Positions 1 to 6,462 of a stretch of DNA of 7,746 nucleotides are shown one piece after another (the stretch's first letter is position 1; the number at the start of each line of letters is the position of its first letter). The notes under the pieces were generated by a model. It searched no databases and was not told the DNA's origin. It worked only from the letters and a program-made list of their open reading frames with translations. A program made the translations under genes and the position numbers. Source of the DNA: Desulfobacteraceae bacterium (GTDB lineage Bacteria; Desulfobacterota; Desulfobacteria; Desulfobacterales; SURF-7); NCBI GenBank assembly GCA_030618925.1, contig JAUXCK010000116.1, forward strand, positions 1 to 7,746. The letters are read 5' to 3'.

Positions 1-187
1 AACCAGGACATACCGCAAACGTCGGGATCACTTTTGGGCCTTTGCCTTCATACACGTACTTAAGCTCATCTTCGGGCTTTGCGCCCACGCCCAGCGCATA
101 AAGCATGGTATCTCTAGACGTCCATTCAACATCAACAGGGTCAAATTCCATTCCAATTAAGTCGTTCGTAATCTTCAGTTTGGCCAT
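1..187 (-). CDS. MaoC-like / hydratase-2-type (R)-specific enoyl-CoA hydratase, N-terminal fragment
   Basis: Sixty-two codons are visible before the gene leaves the window. The peptide starts MAKLKITNDLIG and carries TMLYALGVGA, then LKYVYEG and a VIPTFAV stretch. This order (YALGVGA, about 10 residues, LK-x-x-YEG, then a PTF strand) is the hallmark of the N-terminal hot-dog half of hydratase 2, as in the MaoC-like part of human HSD17B4 and yeast Fox2. Such enzymes interconvert trans-2-enoyl-CoA and (R)-3-hydroxyacyl-CoA in the cytoplasm. The catalytic Asp/His of the second hot-dog half would lie outside the window, so activity cannot be judged. The ATG at 187 is supported by a full AAGGAGG Shine-Dalgarno five bases upstream. 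Family assignment is by motif recognition; the exact substrate is unknown. The 200-bp gap from the next gene suggests its own promoter. Confidence 0.85.
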   Translation of the reverse strand, partial: MAKLKITNDLIGMEFDPVDVEWTSRDTMLYALGVGAKPEDELKYVYEGKGPKVIPTFAVCPG

Positions 188-192
188 TTTTT

Positions 193-199
193 CCTCCTT
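193..199 (-). promoter_or_regulatory. Consensus Shine-Dalgarno for the hydratase gene
   Basis: The minus strand reads AAGGAGG, with five bases before the ATG at 187. It is the strongest ribosome-binding site in the window and fixes the start of the truncated hydratase gene. Confidence 0.85.
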
Positions 200-302
200 G
201 CAGATTTGTTAAAAATTTGTGTGTCCATTTTATTTTATTCTAAACTGAGCGTTTCAAATATTAAACCAGTTGCTTGCCCAGGATATGCTCCCCAACAAAT
301 GA

Positions 303-328
303 TGGATAAAAATTGAGTAATTTATCCA
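303..328. repeat. Imperfect inverted repeat (TGGATAA / TTATCCA)
   Basis: TGGATAA (303-309) and TTATCCA (322-328) are perfect reverse complements. The pairing can extend inward through ATT/AAT if two A residues are bulged, leaving a GAGT loop. Neither strand has a T run right after it, so it is not a canonical intrinsic terminator. It lies between the DUF4412-like gene and the hydratase gene, both read leftward, so it could be an operator or an RNA hairpin upstream of the hydratase. The structure is visible; the function is unknown. Confidence 0.4.
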
Positions 329-360
329 GGCCTAAAAGTCAAGAATTTTTCACCCGCCAC

Positions 361-380
361 AACAGGGGACGTCCCCTGTT
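361..380. repeat. Perfect 20-bp palindrome just downstream of the DUF4412-like gene
   Basis: AACAGGGGAC is followed immediately by its exact reverse complement. As RNA from either strand it would fold into an eight-base-pair GC-rich stem (AACAGGGG/CCCCTGTT) with an ACGT loop. It sits seven bases past the stop codon of the leftward DUF4412-like gene. A strong hairpin there suggests a 3'-end or terminator role, or a REP-type dispersed palindrome. The usual trailing T run is missing on both strands, so it is listed as a repeat rather than a terminator. Confidence 0.7.
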
Positions 381-387
381 CAAAAAT

Positions 388-1140
388 TTAATTTTCAAGT
401 GCGCCTTTTGGCGGCATCCCGCCCATGGGAAGGATCATTTCCTGCAGTTTATACCCTTTTGGTATTTGAAACAGATCCTTGCTCAAAGATTTTTTTTCAA
501 TGCGTGTTAAGGTGGTGGTCGATTTTACCCCCATCATGTCGATGGTTGTCCGGACTGGAAAGCCATCTAACTTGCCCGCCATACTCATTTGCTTCAATGC
601 GGGTATTTTTTGAATGATCTTTTCCATCTTTTTGTTATATTCCTGGTAATCCTTATACCCCGTCACATCCTTGGACAGCCAGTATTGACTGGTGGTGCCC
701 ATCATTCTGACGTTATATTTCCGGCACATGTACCCGGCGATTTTTTTTGTTTCATTTGTTGCCGTTACCTCAATGTCCTCAGCCAGCCCGCCCGTTATTT
801 TCTGCCCCTTCATATTTTCCATTGCAGACATCATATCGATTTTTGTATAGGTTTTTTCAATGAGGTTCAGCTGATACATGATCAGTGTTTGAAAGTCTAT
901 AATAATGGCGTCTGTGATAGTTTCCGTCCTTGACGCATATGATGTCAGGTAATTTGTTGTTGTCTCCGTCCTGTTGAACTGATCCAATATCTGCTTGGGC
1001 ATATTTTCAGGCATGCCGGCAGGGACGCCCTTGGTTTCCATACGCGATTCCCAGTAAAGATCACCCAAAGCCACATGCGGCAATGAACAAAAAATGATTG
1101 TAGTTAAGAATAAACACCAGATTTTTTTACTTTTTTTCAT
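388..1140 (-). CDS. Exported protein resembling the DUF4412 family
   Basis: This 250-residue protein has a classic Sec signal peptide: a lysine-rich start (MKKSKK), a hydrophobic core to about residue 20, and likely cleavage after ALG at residue 26. No lipobox cysteine is present, so a soluble periplasmic protein is more likely than a lipoprotein. The mature part is about 224 residues with no further membrane segment. It shows TKKIAGYMCRKYNV (131-144), YWLSKDV (153-159), GFPVRTT (193-199) and FQIPKGYK near the C-terminus. This order matches my recollection of the DUF4412 family, whose function is unknown. The protein is methionine-rich, especially near residues 43-47 and the MILPMGGMP tail. 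The ATG at 1140 has an AAAGGGG Shine-Dalgarno (1147-1153) six bases upstream. It follows the ABC genes by 120 bp on the same strand and may be a distal operon member or have its own promoter. Role not known. Confidence 0.75.
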   Translation of the reverse strand: MKKSKKIWCLFLTTIIFCSLPHVALGDLYWESRMETKGVPAGMPENMPKQILDQFNRTETTTNYLTSYASRTETITDAIIIDFQTLIMYQLNLIEKTYTKIDMMSAMENMKGQKITGGLAEDIEVTATNETKKIAGYMCRKYNVRMMGTTSQYWLSKDVTGYKDYQEYNKKMEKIIQKIPALKQMSMAGKLDGFPVRTTIDMMGVKSTTTLTRIEKKSLSKDLFQIPKGYKLQEMILPMGGMPPKGALEN

Positions 1141-1260
1141 TTTCTACCCCTTTCATAATTGAGATTCAGCGACAGTGTTCGTCTATCAAATTTATTTTTT
1201 ACCTGGAACTCTTATCACAAATTCATATCCTTGTCTTGAAAGGAAAGGACAATCCATCCC

Positions 1261-3237
1261 TTATCCCTGCAATGCGTTCAACCGGCTGTAATATCCCTGC
1301 TGTTGGATTAATTCATCATGGGAACCGGTCTCTATGATCTCTCCCTGCCTCAGGGCAATGATACGATCTGCGTTTCTGGCTGTAGACAGGCGATGCGCAA
1401 TAAGGATGGAAGTTCGGCCGGCCATAAGCGTTTTCATGGCACTCTGAATCTTGTGTTCGGTTTCAGAGTCAATATAAGAGGTGGCCTCATCAAAAATAAT
1501 CAAATCCGGATCAGACGCCAGGGCCCTTGCAATGGAAATCAGCTGGCGTTCACCGCTCGAGATTGACGTCCCCCTTTCAGAAAGAATCGTGTCCACACCG
1601 TCGGGCAGGCTGTCTGTCAGATACCGGCAATTTGATGCGGTCAGGATATGCGACAACTGCTGCCCGGTGAGTGTCCGGCTGCCCTGGGCAATATTATCCC
1701 TGATGGTTCCGGAAAACAGAAAAGGATCCTGGGTCACAAGTGCGAATCTGCTTCTGATGCTTTTCGAAGGGTAATATTTTATATCGTTGCCATTTACCAG
1801 AACCCGGCCCTTTGTCGGATCATAAAACCGGACAATCAAATTGATTAGTGACGTTTTGCCGGCACCGGTCGGGCCCACGACTGCAACGGTTTCACCGGCC
1901 CGGACCTGGAACGAGATATCCTTAAGGACCATTTCCCCGGGAATATAGGAAAAGGAGACATTTTCAAAATTAAGCCCGGTTAATTTTTTAAATTCAGGCA
2001 ACCCTTCATCTGAAGCAGGTTCAGCCACCATCTGACCTTGATCCAGGATTAAAAAAATTCTTTCAGCAGATGACATGGCGTTCTGCATGACACTGAATTT
2101 CTCGGCAATGTCACGAATCGGTCTGAAAAACATGCGCATGTAAGAAATGAACGCCACCAGCGCCCCAAGGGTTATGGTGCCGGAAAGAATGCCGCTGCCA
2201 CCATACAGAATGACCGTGGCAAGGGCCACCGATCCCATAATTTCGATCACAGGCAAAAACACCGCAAACACCCGAACCTGCTTCATACCGGCCAGAAAGT
2301 GCTCACGGTTGATGCGTTTAAACGCTTTATAATTATTGACCTCCTGCCTGAAAAGCTGGATGATCCGCACCCCCTCGATGGTTTCCGCAAACCGGGAATT
2401 AATTTCAGCCAGTTTAATGCGCAGGGTCCTGAAGGCCTCCCGTGCAACATTGGCAAATTGAACGGCAAAATATAATACGACCGGGAGGACCATGAGGGAC
2501 ATTAAAGCCAGTTTGAAATTGATCGTAAAAAGGACAACCGTGATCCCCACAAGCAGGAAAAGGTCCTTAAACACAAATGTGATCACCGATGTGAACATTT
2601 CATGCATGTTCTGGATATCGTTGGTTGCCCGGGTGACCAGCCGCCCAACAGGATTTCGATTAAAAAAGGCCAGGTCAAGGTGCTGGATATGGTCGAACAG
2701 GGTTATCCGCAGATCATGCATGATCTTCTGACCCGTATATTCCATGATCATCATCTGGGCAAAATTAAATATGAAATTCGTGCAGACAATGACAAGCAGA
2801 AAAAGCACCATCCGCGTCACGCCGGAAAAGTCCCTGCCGCGCAAATTGGCGAGGTCCTCCTCTTGGAGCCTGGATAGCCACTCATAGGGAATGACGGCGG
2901 ATTCCCCTTTTACTCTGAAGAGTTCAGGGTAGTTTCCGACAATCGAGGCAACACCGGGCTGCTTCATCCTGACACTCAGATATCTGGTTTTTTTTTGACC
3001 CTCCCCAGGGGTCTCGGACACGAAAAAATCTGTGCTGGGAACAATATAGGTATCAATCGTAATTTTGGTGATGTACGGAATGGAGAGATCCATGAGCGTA
3101 ATCATGACGACCAGGAAAATGGAGCAGAGAAAGAGAAGTTTATAGGGTTTTGCAAACGGAAGAAGCCGCCCGAGCAGTTTCAGGTCGTAGCTCTTCCCAA
3201 GTTTCTCTTCGCTGAAACGGCTGTTACCCGAAACCAT
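1261..3237 (-). CDS. ABC exporter half-transporter, catalytic subunit (BmrD/YheH/MdlB-like), with extracytoplasmic insert
   Basis: A permease-ATPase half-transporter of the inner membrane, 658 residues from the ATG at 3237. A six-helix ABC exporter domain fills roughly residues 30-390 and a nucleotide-binding domain the rest. Visible motifs are Walker A GPTGAGKTS (455-463), Q-loop Gln503, signature SSGER (560-564, in place of LSGGQ), Walker B LIIFDE with catalytic Glu584, and H-loop His615. About 75 polar residues (62-138) lie between the first two membrane helices, where most exporters have a short loop; BmrD/YheH proteins carry a similar extracellular insert. It overlaps the end of the 582-residue ABC gene, so the two products very likely pair as a heterodimer. 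I chose the ATG at 3237 because AGAGGAAG lies just upstream; an in-frame TTG at 3252 would give 663 residues but has AGGAG only one base away. Substrate (drug, lipid or peptide) cannot be read from sequence. Confidence 0.9.
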   Translation of the reverse strand: MVSGNSRFSEEKLGKSYDLKLLGRLLPFAKPYKLLFLCSIFLVVMITLMDLSIPYITKITIDTYIVPSTDFFVSETPGEGQKKTRYLSVRMKQPGVASIVGNYPELFRVKGESAVIPYEWLSRLQEEDLANLRGRDFSGVTRMVLFLLVIVCTNFIFNFAQMMIMEYTGQKIMHDLRITLFDHIQHLDLAFFNRNPVGRLVTRATNDIQNMHEMFTSVITFVFKDLFLLVGITVVLFTINFKLALMSLMVLPVVLYFAVQFANVAREAFRTLRIKLAEINSRFAETIEGVRIIQLFRQEVNNYKAFKRINREHFLAGMKQVRVFAVFLPVIEIMGSVALATVILYGGSGILSGTITLGALVAFISYMRMFFRPIRDIAEKFSVMQNAMSSAERIFLILDQGQMVAEPASDEGLPEFKKLTGLNFENVSFSYIPGEMVLKDISFQVRAGETVAVVGPTGAGKTSLINLIVRFYDPTKGRVLVNGNDIKYYPSKSIRSRFALVTQDPFLFSGTIRDNIAQGSRTLTGQQLSHILTASNCRYLTDSLPDGVDTILSERGTSISSGERQLISIARALASDPDLIIFDEATSYIDSETEHKIQSAMKTLMAGRTSILIAHRLSTARNADRIIALRQGEIIETGSHDELIQQQGYYSRLNALQG

Positions 3238-4972
3238 GGACTTCCTCTTCAATCTCCTGCATGCTGCAGGTCTTTGAATAGTATGCGTTTGACGCCACTA
3301 ATTCTTCATGTGTTCCCATTCCTTCTATCCTCCCGTCTTTAAGCACCATGATTTGATCTGCATGGCGAATTGCCGAAAGCCGGTGGGAGGCAATAACAAT
3401 TATCTTACGAAGGGATATGGCCCGAAGGGTGTTGATGATGTCCGTCCCGGTTTCCATGTCCACCTGGCTGATGGGGTCATCAAGCACCAGAATCGGTGGT
3501 TCACAAATCAAGGCACGGGCAAGTGCGATCCGCTGTTTCTGCCCTCCGGAGAGGATCACCCCTTTTTCTCCCACAATTGTATCAAACCCATCAGGAAAAG
3601 ATGCGATGGTGTCATATAGCGCTGCCTGCCTTGCAGCTTCAATAAGCCGTGCTTCATTTGCTTCCCCTGAGCCGAAAGCGATATTCTCCCTGATGGTGCC
3701 TGAAAAAAGAAAAGGCTCCTGGGACACATGCGACATGTGGGATCTGAGGTCATGAAGGCTTAACCGGTCAATATGGACCCCCTTGATCAATATCCGGCCT
3801 TCAGTGACATCATATAATCGGGGAATCAGGTTTAAAATCGTCGTTTTGCCGCTTCCGGGAGGGCCGACAATCCCCATGGTTTGCCCTTCGGTGAGGTCCA
3901 TATTTATATTTGAAAGCGCTTCAGCGCTGTCAGGCCCGTAGGAAAAAGAGACCTGTTCAAAAGACAGCGACAGGGGTGAAAGGCCAATGGATACGGGATG
4001 TTTCGGGGGTTTGATTTCAGGAACCGTCTTCAGTATTATATCAATTCTGTCCAGAGAGGCGGCTCCCCGCTGTATCAGGTTCGTTACCCAGCCGAGCGCC
4101 ATCATGGGCCATGTCAGGAGGTTCAGGTAGCTGATAAATGCAACGAAATCACCTGTGGTGATGGTCGATGAGATGGTCTGCCGTCCCCCCAGGAAAATAA
4201 CCATGGCAAAACTCAAATTGGTTAAAAGGACCATCAACGGGAAAAATGATCCTGTGATTCGAACAAGAAAAAGGTTTTGAAAAATATATTCCTCTGACAT
4301 GTCTTTAAGTCTTGCAACCGAATCCGTTTCCAGGTTGTAGGCTTTTACAACACGAATGCCGGCGAACCGCTCCCTCACCATTTCCGTTAAATCAGAAAAG
4401 GCCGCTTGAACCGCCTGGTAATTCCGGTGCATTTTCTTGCCAAAAAATTTGGCGCACATCACAATAAACGGCATGGGGATCAACGCAAAGAGTGCCAGCT
4501 TAACGTTGATATAAAACATGAAGCCAATGGCGGCAGCCCCCAGAAAAACAGCATCGGTCAGGGCCACAATCCCCATGCCTGTTGCCATTCGTATATGCAT
4601 AATGTCATTTGTGGCATGAGCCATGAGATCGCCGGTCCGGGTCCTGTCAAAATAGGGTGCCGATAGGGTTTGAATATGTTTTAAAAGGCGGTTGCGCAGG
4701 CCTTCTTCCACCCGCCGCGAGGTACCGATCAGGCACCTTCGCCAGATGTACCGGAGGATGCCGATGCCTAACGCCACGCAAACAATATATGCGGCATACC
4801 GGGTCAATTGAATGACATCGATCTGGTATGTTGTCAGATCATCAACAGCCCATTTAATGATACGGGGGATAAAAACCCGCAGCATATCGACAATGATCAA
4901 ACAGACAATCCCGACGATGACATAAAATCGGTTTTCAATAAAATAGGGTTTGACGAGCTTATAGGATTTCAT
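3224..4972 (-). CDS. ABC exporter half-transporter, degenerate-site subunit (BmrC/YheI/MdlA-like)
   Basis: A 582-residue half-transporter of the inner membrane. Hydrophobic helices lie near residues 16-37, 53-75, 128-155, 156-175, 243-262 and 270-292, followed by the nucleotide-binding domain from about 335. Motifs are Walker A GPPGSGKTT (370-378), Q-loop Gln418, a canonical signature LSGGQ (474-478), Walker B ILVLDD and H-loop His530. The residue after the Walker B Asp is Asp499 (codon GAC at 3478-3476) where active ATPases have Glu, as in BmrC and TM287. Its LSGGQ would complete the partner's active site, while its own Walker A/B face the partner's weak SSGER. The ATG at 4972 has no clear Shine-Dalgarno. 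It follows the manA stop by 29 bp, so translation may rely on read-in from manA. Its 3' end overlaps the next ABC gene by 14 bp. The transported substrate is unknown. Confidence 0.9.
   Translation of the reverse strand: MKSYKLVKPYFIENRFYVIVGIVCLIIVDMLRVFIPRIIKWAVDDLTTYQIDVIQLTRYAAYIVCVALGIGILRYIWRRCLIGTSRRVEEGLRNRLLKHIQTLSAPYFDRTRTGDLMAHATNDIMHIRMATGMGIVALTDAVFLGAAAIGFMFYINVKLALFALIPMPFIVMCAKFFGKKMHRNYQAVQAAFSDLTEMVRERFAGIRVVKAYNLETDSVARLKDMSEEYIFQNLFLVRITGSFFPLMVLLTNLSFAMVIFLGGRQTISSTITTGDFVAFISYLNLLTWPMMALGWVTNLIQRGAASLDRIDIILKTVPEIKPPKHPVSIGLSPLSLSFEQVSFSYGPDSAEALSNINMDLTEGQTMGIVGPPGSGKTTILNLIPRLYDVTEGRILIKGVHIDRLSLHDLRSHMSHVSQEPFLFSGTIRENIAFGSGEANEARLIEAARQAALYDTIASFPDGFDTIVGEKGVILSGGQKQRIALARALICEPPILVLDDPISQVDMETGTDIINTLRAISLRKIIVIASHRLSAIRHADQIMVLKDGRIEGMGTHEELVASNAYYSKTCSMQEIEEEVHGFG
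3241..3248 (-). promoter_or_regulatory. Shine-Dalgarno that decides the start of the second ABC gene
   Basis: The minus strand reads AGAGGAAG ending three bases before the ATG at 3237, with the AGAGG core six bases from it. This is a workable spacing and favours that ATG over the in-frame TTG at 3252. The site lies inside the last codons of the upstream ABC gene, as expected for translational coupling. Confidence 0.5.
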
Positions 4973-5001
4973 TTTAGGGTAAGGCGCTTTACAATTATCT
5001 G

Positions 5002-6210
5002 TTATGACATTGGAACCGAAGCCTTATACAGGGTTCCCCGTCCCTCAATGCTGTATTGGTCAACAGCAGCGGGAATGATGACAGAGCGCCCTTTGTGAAG
5101 GGCGATACCCGGTTCACCCGTCTTTTCTGAAATCATTGGGTTGCCGTCTGTGCAGAGAATGATTTCAACGCCTCTGTCTTTTCTGCTGATATAGTGCATT
5201 CCGTTTTTAATCGTTAGTTTCGATAAAACAAATTCCTCGGCCTGACTCGGGTAAACCTGTTCACAATCCCCTGATTTAACGGGTGAAAGAATTTTCAGCG
5301 GCTGTTCTCTAAAATTCAGGACATTCAGCAATTCAGGCACATCAACATGTTTGGGGGTCAGCCCCCCCCGTAACACATTATCTGAGTTGGCCATCAATTC
5401 AATCGCCACGCCATCCAGATAGGCATGAAGTTCTCCAGCTGCTAAAAACAAAGCCTGCCCCGGTTTCAGGCAAATCAGGTTCAACAGCATGGGGGAAAAT
5501 ATGCCCAGATCATCTTCATACCCGGCCTGAAGCCTCAGCATCCATTCATACGCCGGATTCTCCTTTCTGAGCGGCCTGGCTTTAGTGATTGCCTCTTGAA
5601 TCACAAATTTTCGTTGATCCGCCTGCAGGGTTAATAGATGTTTGAAAAAAATTTTCAACCCGTCCGCATCGGGCTGATTTGAAAAAGCCCTTATCATGCC
5701 TGACAGGCCCGATGGCTGAATACGTGATAAAAAGGACAGGATTTCAGGGACTTTCCTGAAACCGCAGAGCGCCCAATACGGTGTCAGCGCGCAGATACAT
5801 TCTGGTTTGTGGTTGTCGTCCTTATAATTTCTGTTTTTGGCATCAAGGGCGATGCCCTGTTTATTTTCCTTTATAAATCCTTCCCTGGCCTGCGCCAGGT
5901 TGGGATGGGCCTGGATAGAAAGCGGCTTGGCTGCGGCAAGTATCTTGAACAGATACGGGAGCTGGTTTGCGAATTTCCGGGCAATAGACCTTCCAAGGAT
6001 TTCGTCAGGATATGCGGCAATCAATTGATTGAGGGGAACCGCTTCTTCTTTAAAATAGACAATGGAAGAGGCTTTTGGATGGGCGCCCATCCAGAGTTCG
6101 GCCTGGGGCTTTTCAGAAGGGCTTTCATTGCCCAGGAGATCTGCTATTGCAGAATGGGAGCCCCATGCATATTCCTGGATGACATTTTTCAAGATACTGA
6201 TATGTCTCAT
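5002..6210 (-). CDS. manA: Mannose-6-phosphate isomerase, class I (type I phosphomannose isomerase)
   Basis: A zinc-dependent cytoplasmic enzyme that interconverts fructose-6-phosphate and mannose-6-phosphate, feeding GDP-mannose and surface-glycan synthesis or mannose use. The 402 residues match the usual length (E. coli ManA has 391). All four expected zinc ligands are visible: Gln100 and His102 in LSIQAHP, Glu137 in NHKPE, and His262 in GELHAYLDG. The family signature ELMANSDNVLRGGLTPKH follows, with the catalytic Arg at 281. The N-terminal YAWGS and the ELWMGAHP stretch are also typical. The ATG at 6210 has AAGGTGAG just upstream (6214-6221). It appears to be the first gene of a leftward unit with the two ABC genes, 29 bp before the first. 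The Arg281 codon sits in a run of eight G residues on the coding strand. The enzyme assignment is firm; why it precedes an exporter is not evident. Confidence 0.95.
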   Translation of the reverse strand: MRHISILKNVIQEYAWGSHSAIADLLGNESPSEKPQAELWMGAHPKASSIVYFKEEAVPLNQLIAAYPDEILGRSIARKFANQLPYLFKILAAAKPLSIQAHPNLAQAREGFIKENKQGIALDAKNRNYKDDNHKPECICALTPYWALCGFRKVPEILSFLSRIQPSGLSGMIRAFSNQPDADGLKIFFKHLLTLQADQRKFVIQEAITKARPLRKENPAYEWMLRLQAGYEDDLGIFSPMLLNLICLKPGQALFLAAGELHAYLDGVAIELMANSDNVLRGGLTPKHVDVPELLNVLNFREQPLKILSPVKSGDCEQVYPSQAEEFVLSKLTIKNGMHYISRKDRGVEIILCTDGNPMISEKTGEPGIALHKGRSVIIPAAVDQYSIEGRGTLYKASVPMS

Positions 6211-6301
6211 TTTCTCACCTTGCCGGCTTCAGATTCCACATGTTGGAACCCCTGACGGCCTTGTCATGACGCTTAGAATACTGGCGGGTTGGGCCGGGAT
6301 T

Positions 6302-6319
6302 TTCAATAAAAATATTGAA
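6302..6319. promoter_or_regulatory. Candidate operator: 7-bp inverted repeat in the divergent intergenic region
   Basis: TTCAATA and TATTGAA are exact reverse complements separated by AAAA. The dyad lies between the divergently read manA and receiver genes. Each arm contributes to a -35-like hexamer: TTGAAG on the plus strand (6315-6320) and TTGAAA on the minus strand (6306-6301). A regulator bound here could act on both genes. On the plus strand the hairpin is followed by GTTTTTG, so a weak AT-rich terminator is an alternative. The symmetry is seen; the function is inferred. Confidence 0.4.
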
Positions 6320-6343
6320 GTTTTTGTTAATTTATGGCATGAT
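6315..6343 (+). promoter_or_regulatory. Possible sigma-70-like promoter for the receiver gene
   Basis: TTGAAG (6315-6320) and CATGAT (6338-6343) each match four of six consensus bases, with a 17-bp spacer. The -35 overlaps the dyad at 6302-6319. It would leave an untranslated leader of about 110 bases before the ATG at 6463. AT-rich alternatives such as TATAAAAT at 6369-6376 lack a well-spaced -35. This is a weak prediction. Confidence 0.2.
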
Positions 6344-6452
6344 TGATCCTGATAATATCTCAATCCATTATAAAATACGGTATACCGCCCGCTTCCCTGC
6401 CTCAGGCATTCAACGCAGCGGTACCTTTAATTGTTATTTCCACAGGTAAAAA

Positions 6453-6458
6453 CGAGGA
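6453..6458 (+). promoter_or_regulatory. Shine-Dalgarno that decides the receiver-gene start
   Basis: CGAGGA lies four bases (GAGG five bases) before the ATG at 6463. It favours this start over the in-frame TTG at 6343, which would add 40 residues with no receiver-domain match. Confidence 0.6.
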
Positions 6459-6462
6459 TAAT

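Noticed and set aside
313..933. Plus-strand open frames opposite the DUF4412-like gene
   Set aside because: They lie antisense to a gene with a clear signal peptide and Shine-Dalgarno, and their peptides show no domain-like features. They are treated as shadows.
1141..1260. Possible terminator between the ABC genes and the DUF4412-like gene
   Set aside because: Only short stems (five base pairs, TCCTT/AAGGA) can be drawn and no T run follows on the minus strand. No confident promoter was seen either.
6275..6306. Leftward promoter for manA (TTGAAA with TATTCT)
   Set aside because: The spacer would be 20 bp, outside the usual range, and no better pair was found.
6378..6387. Ten-base palindrome CGGTATACCG in the receiver leader
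   Set aside because: It is short and likely to occur by chance; nothing else supports a binding site.
6343..6462. N-terminal extension of the receiver gene from a TTG start
   Set aside because: The extra 40 residues do not resemble a receiver and have no good ribosome-binding site. The ATG at 6463 with GAGG upstream fits the family start.
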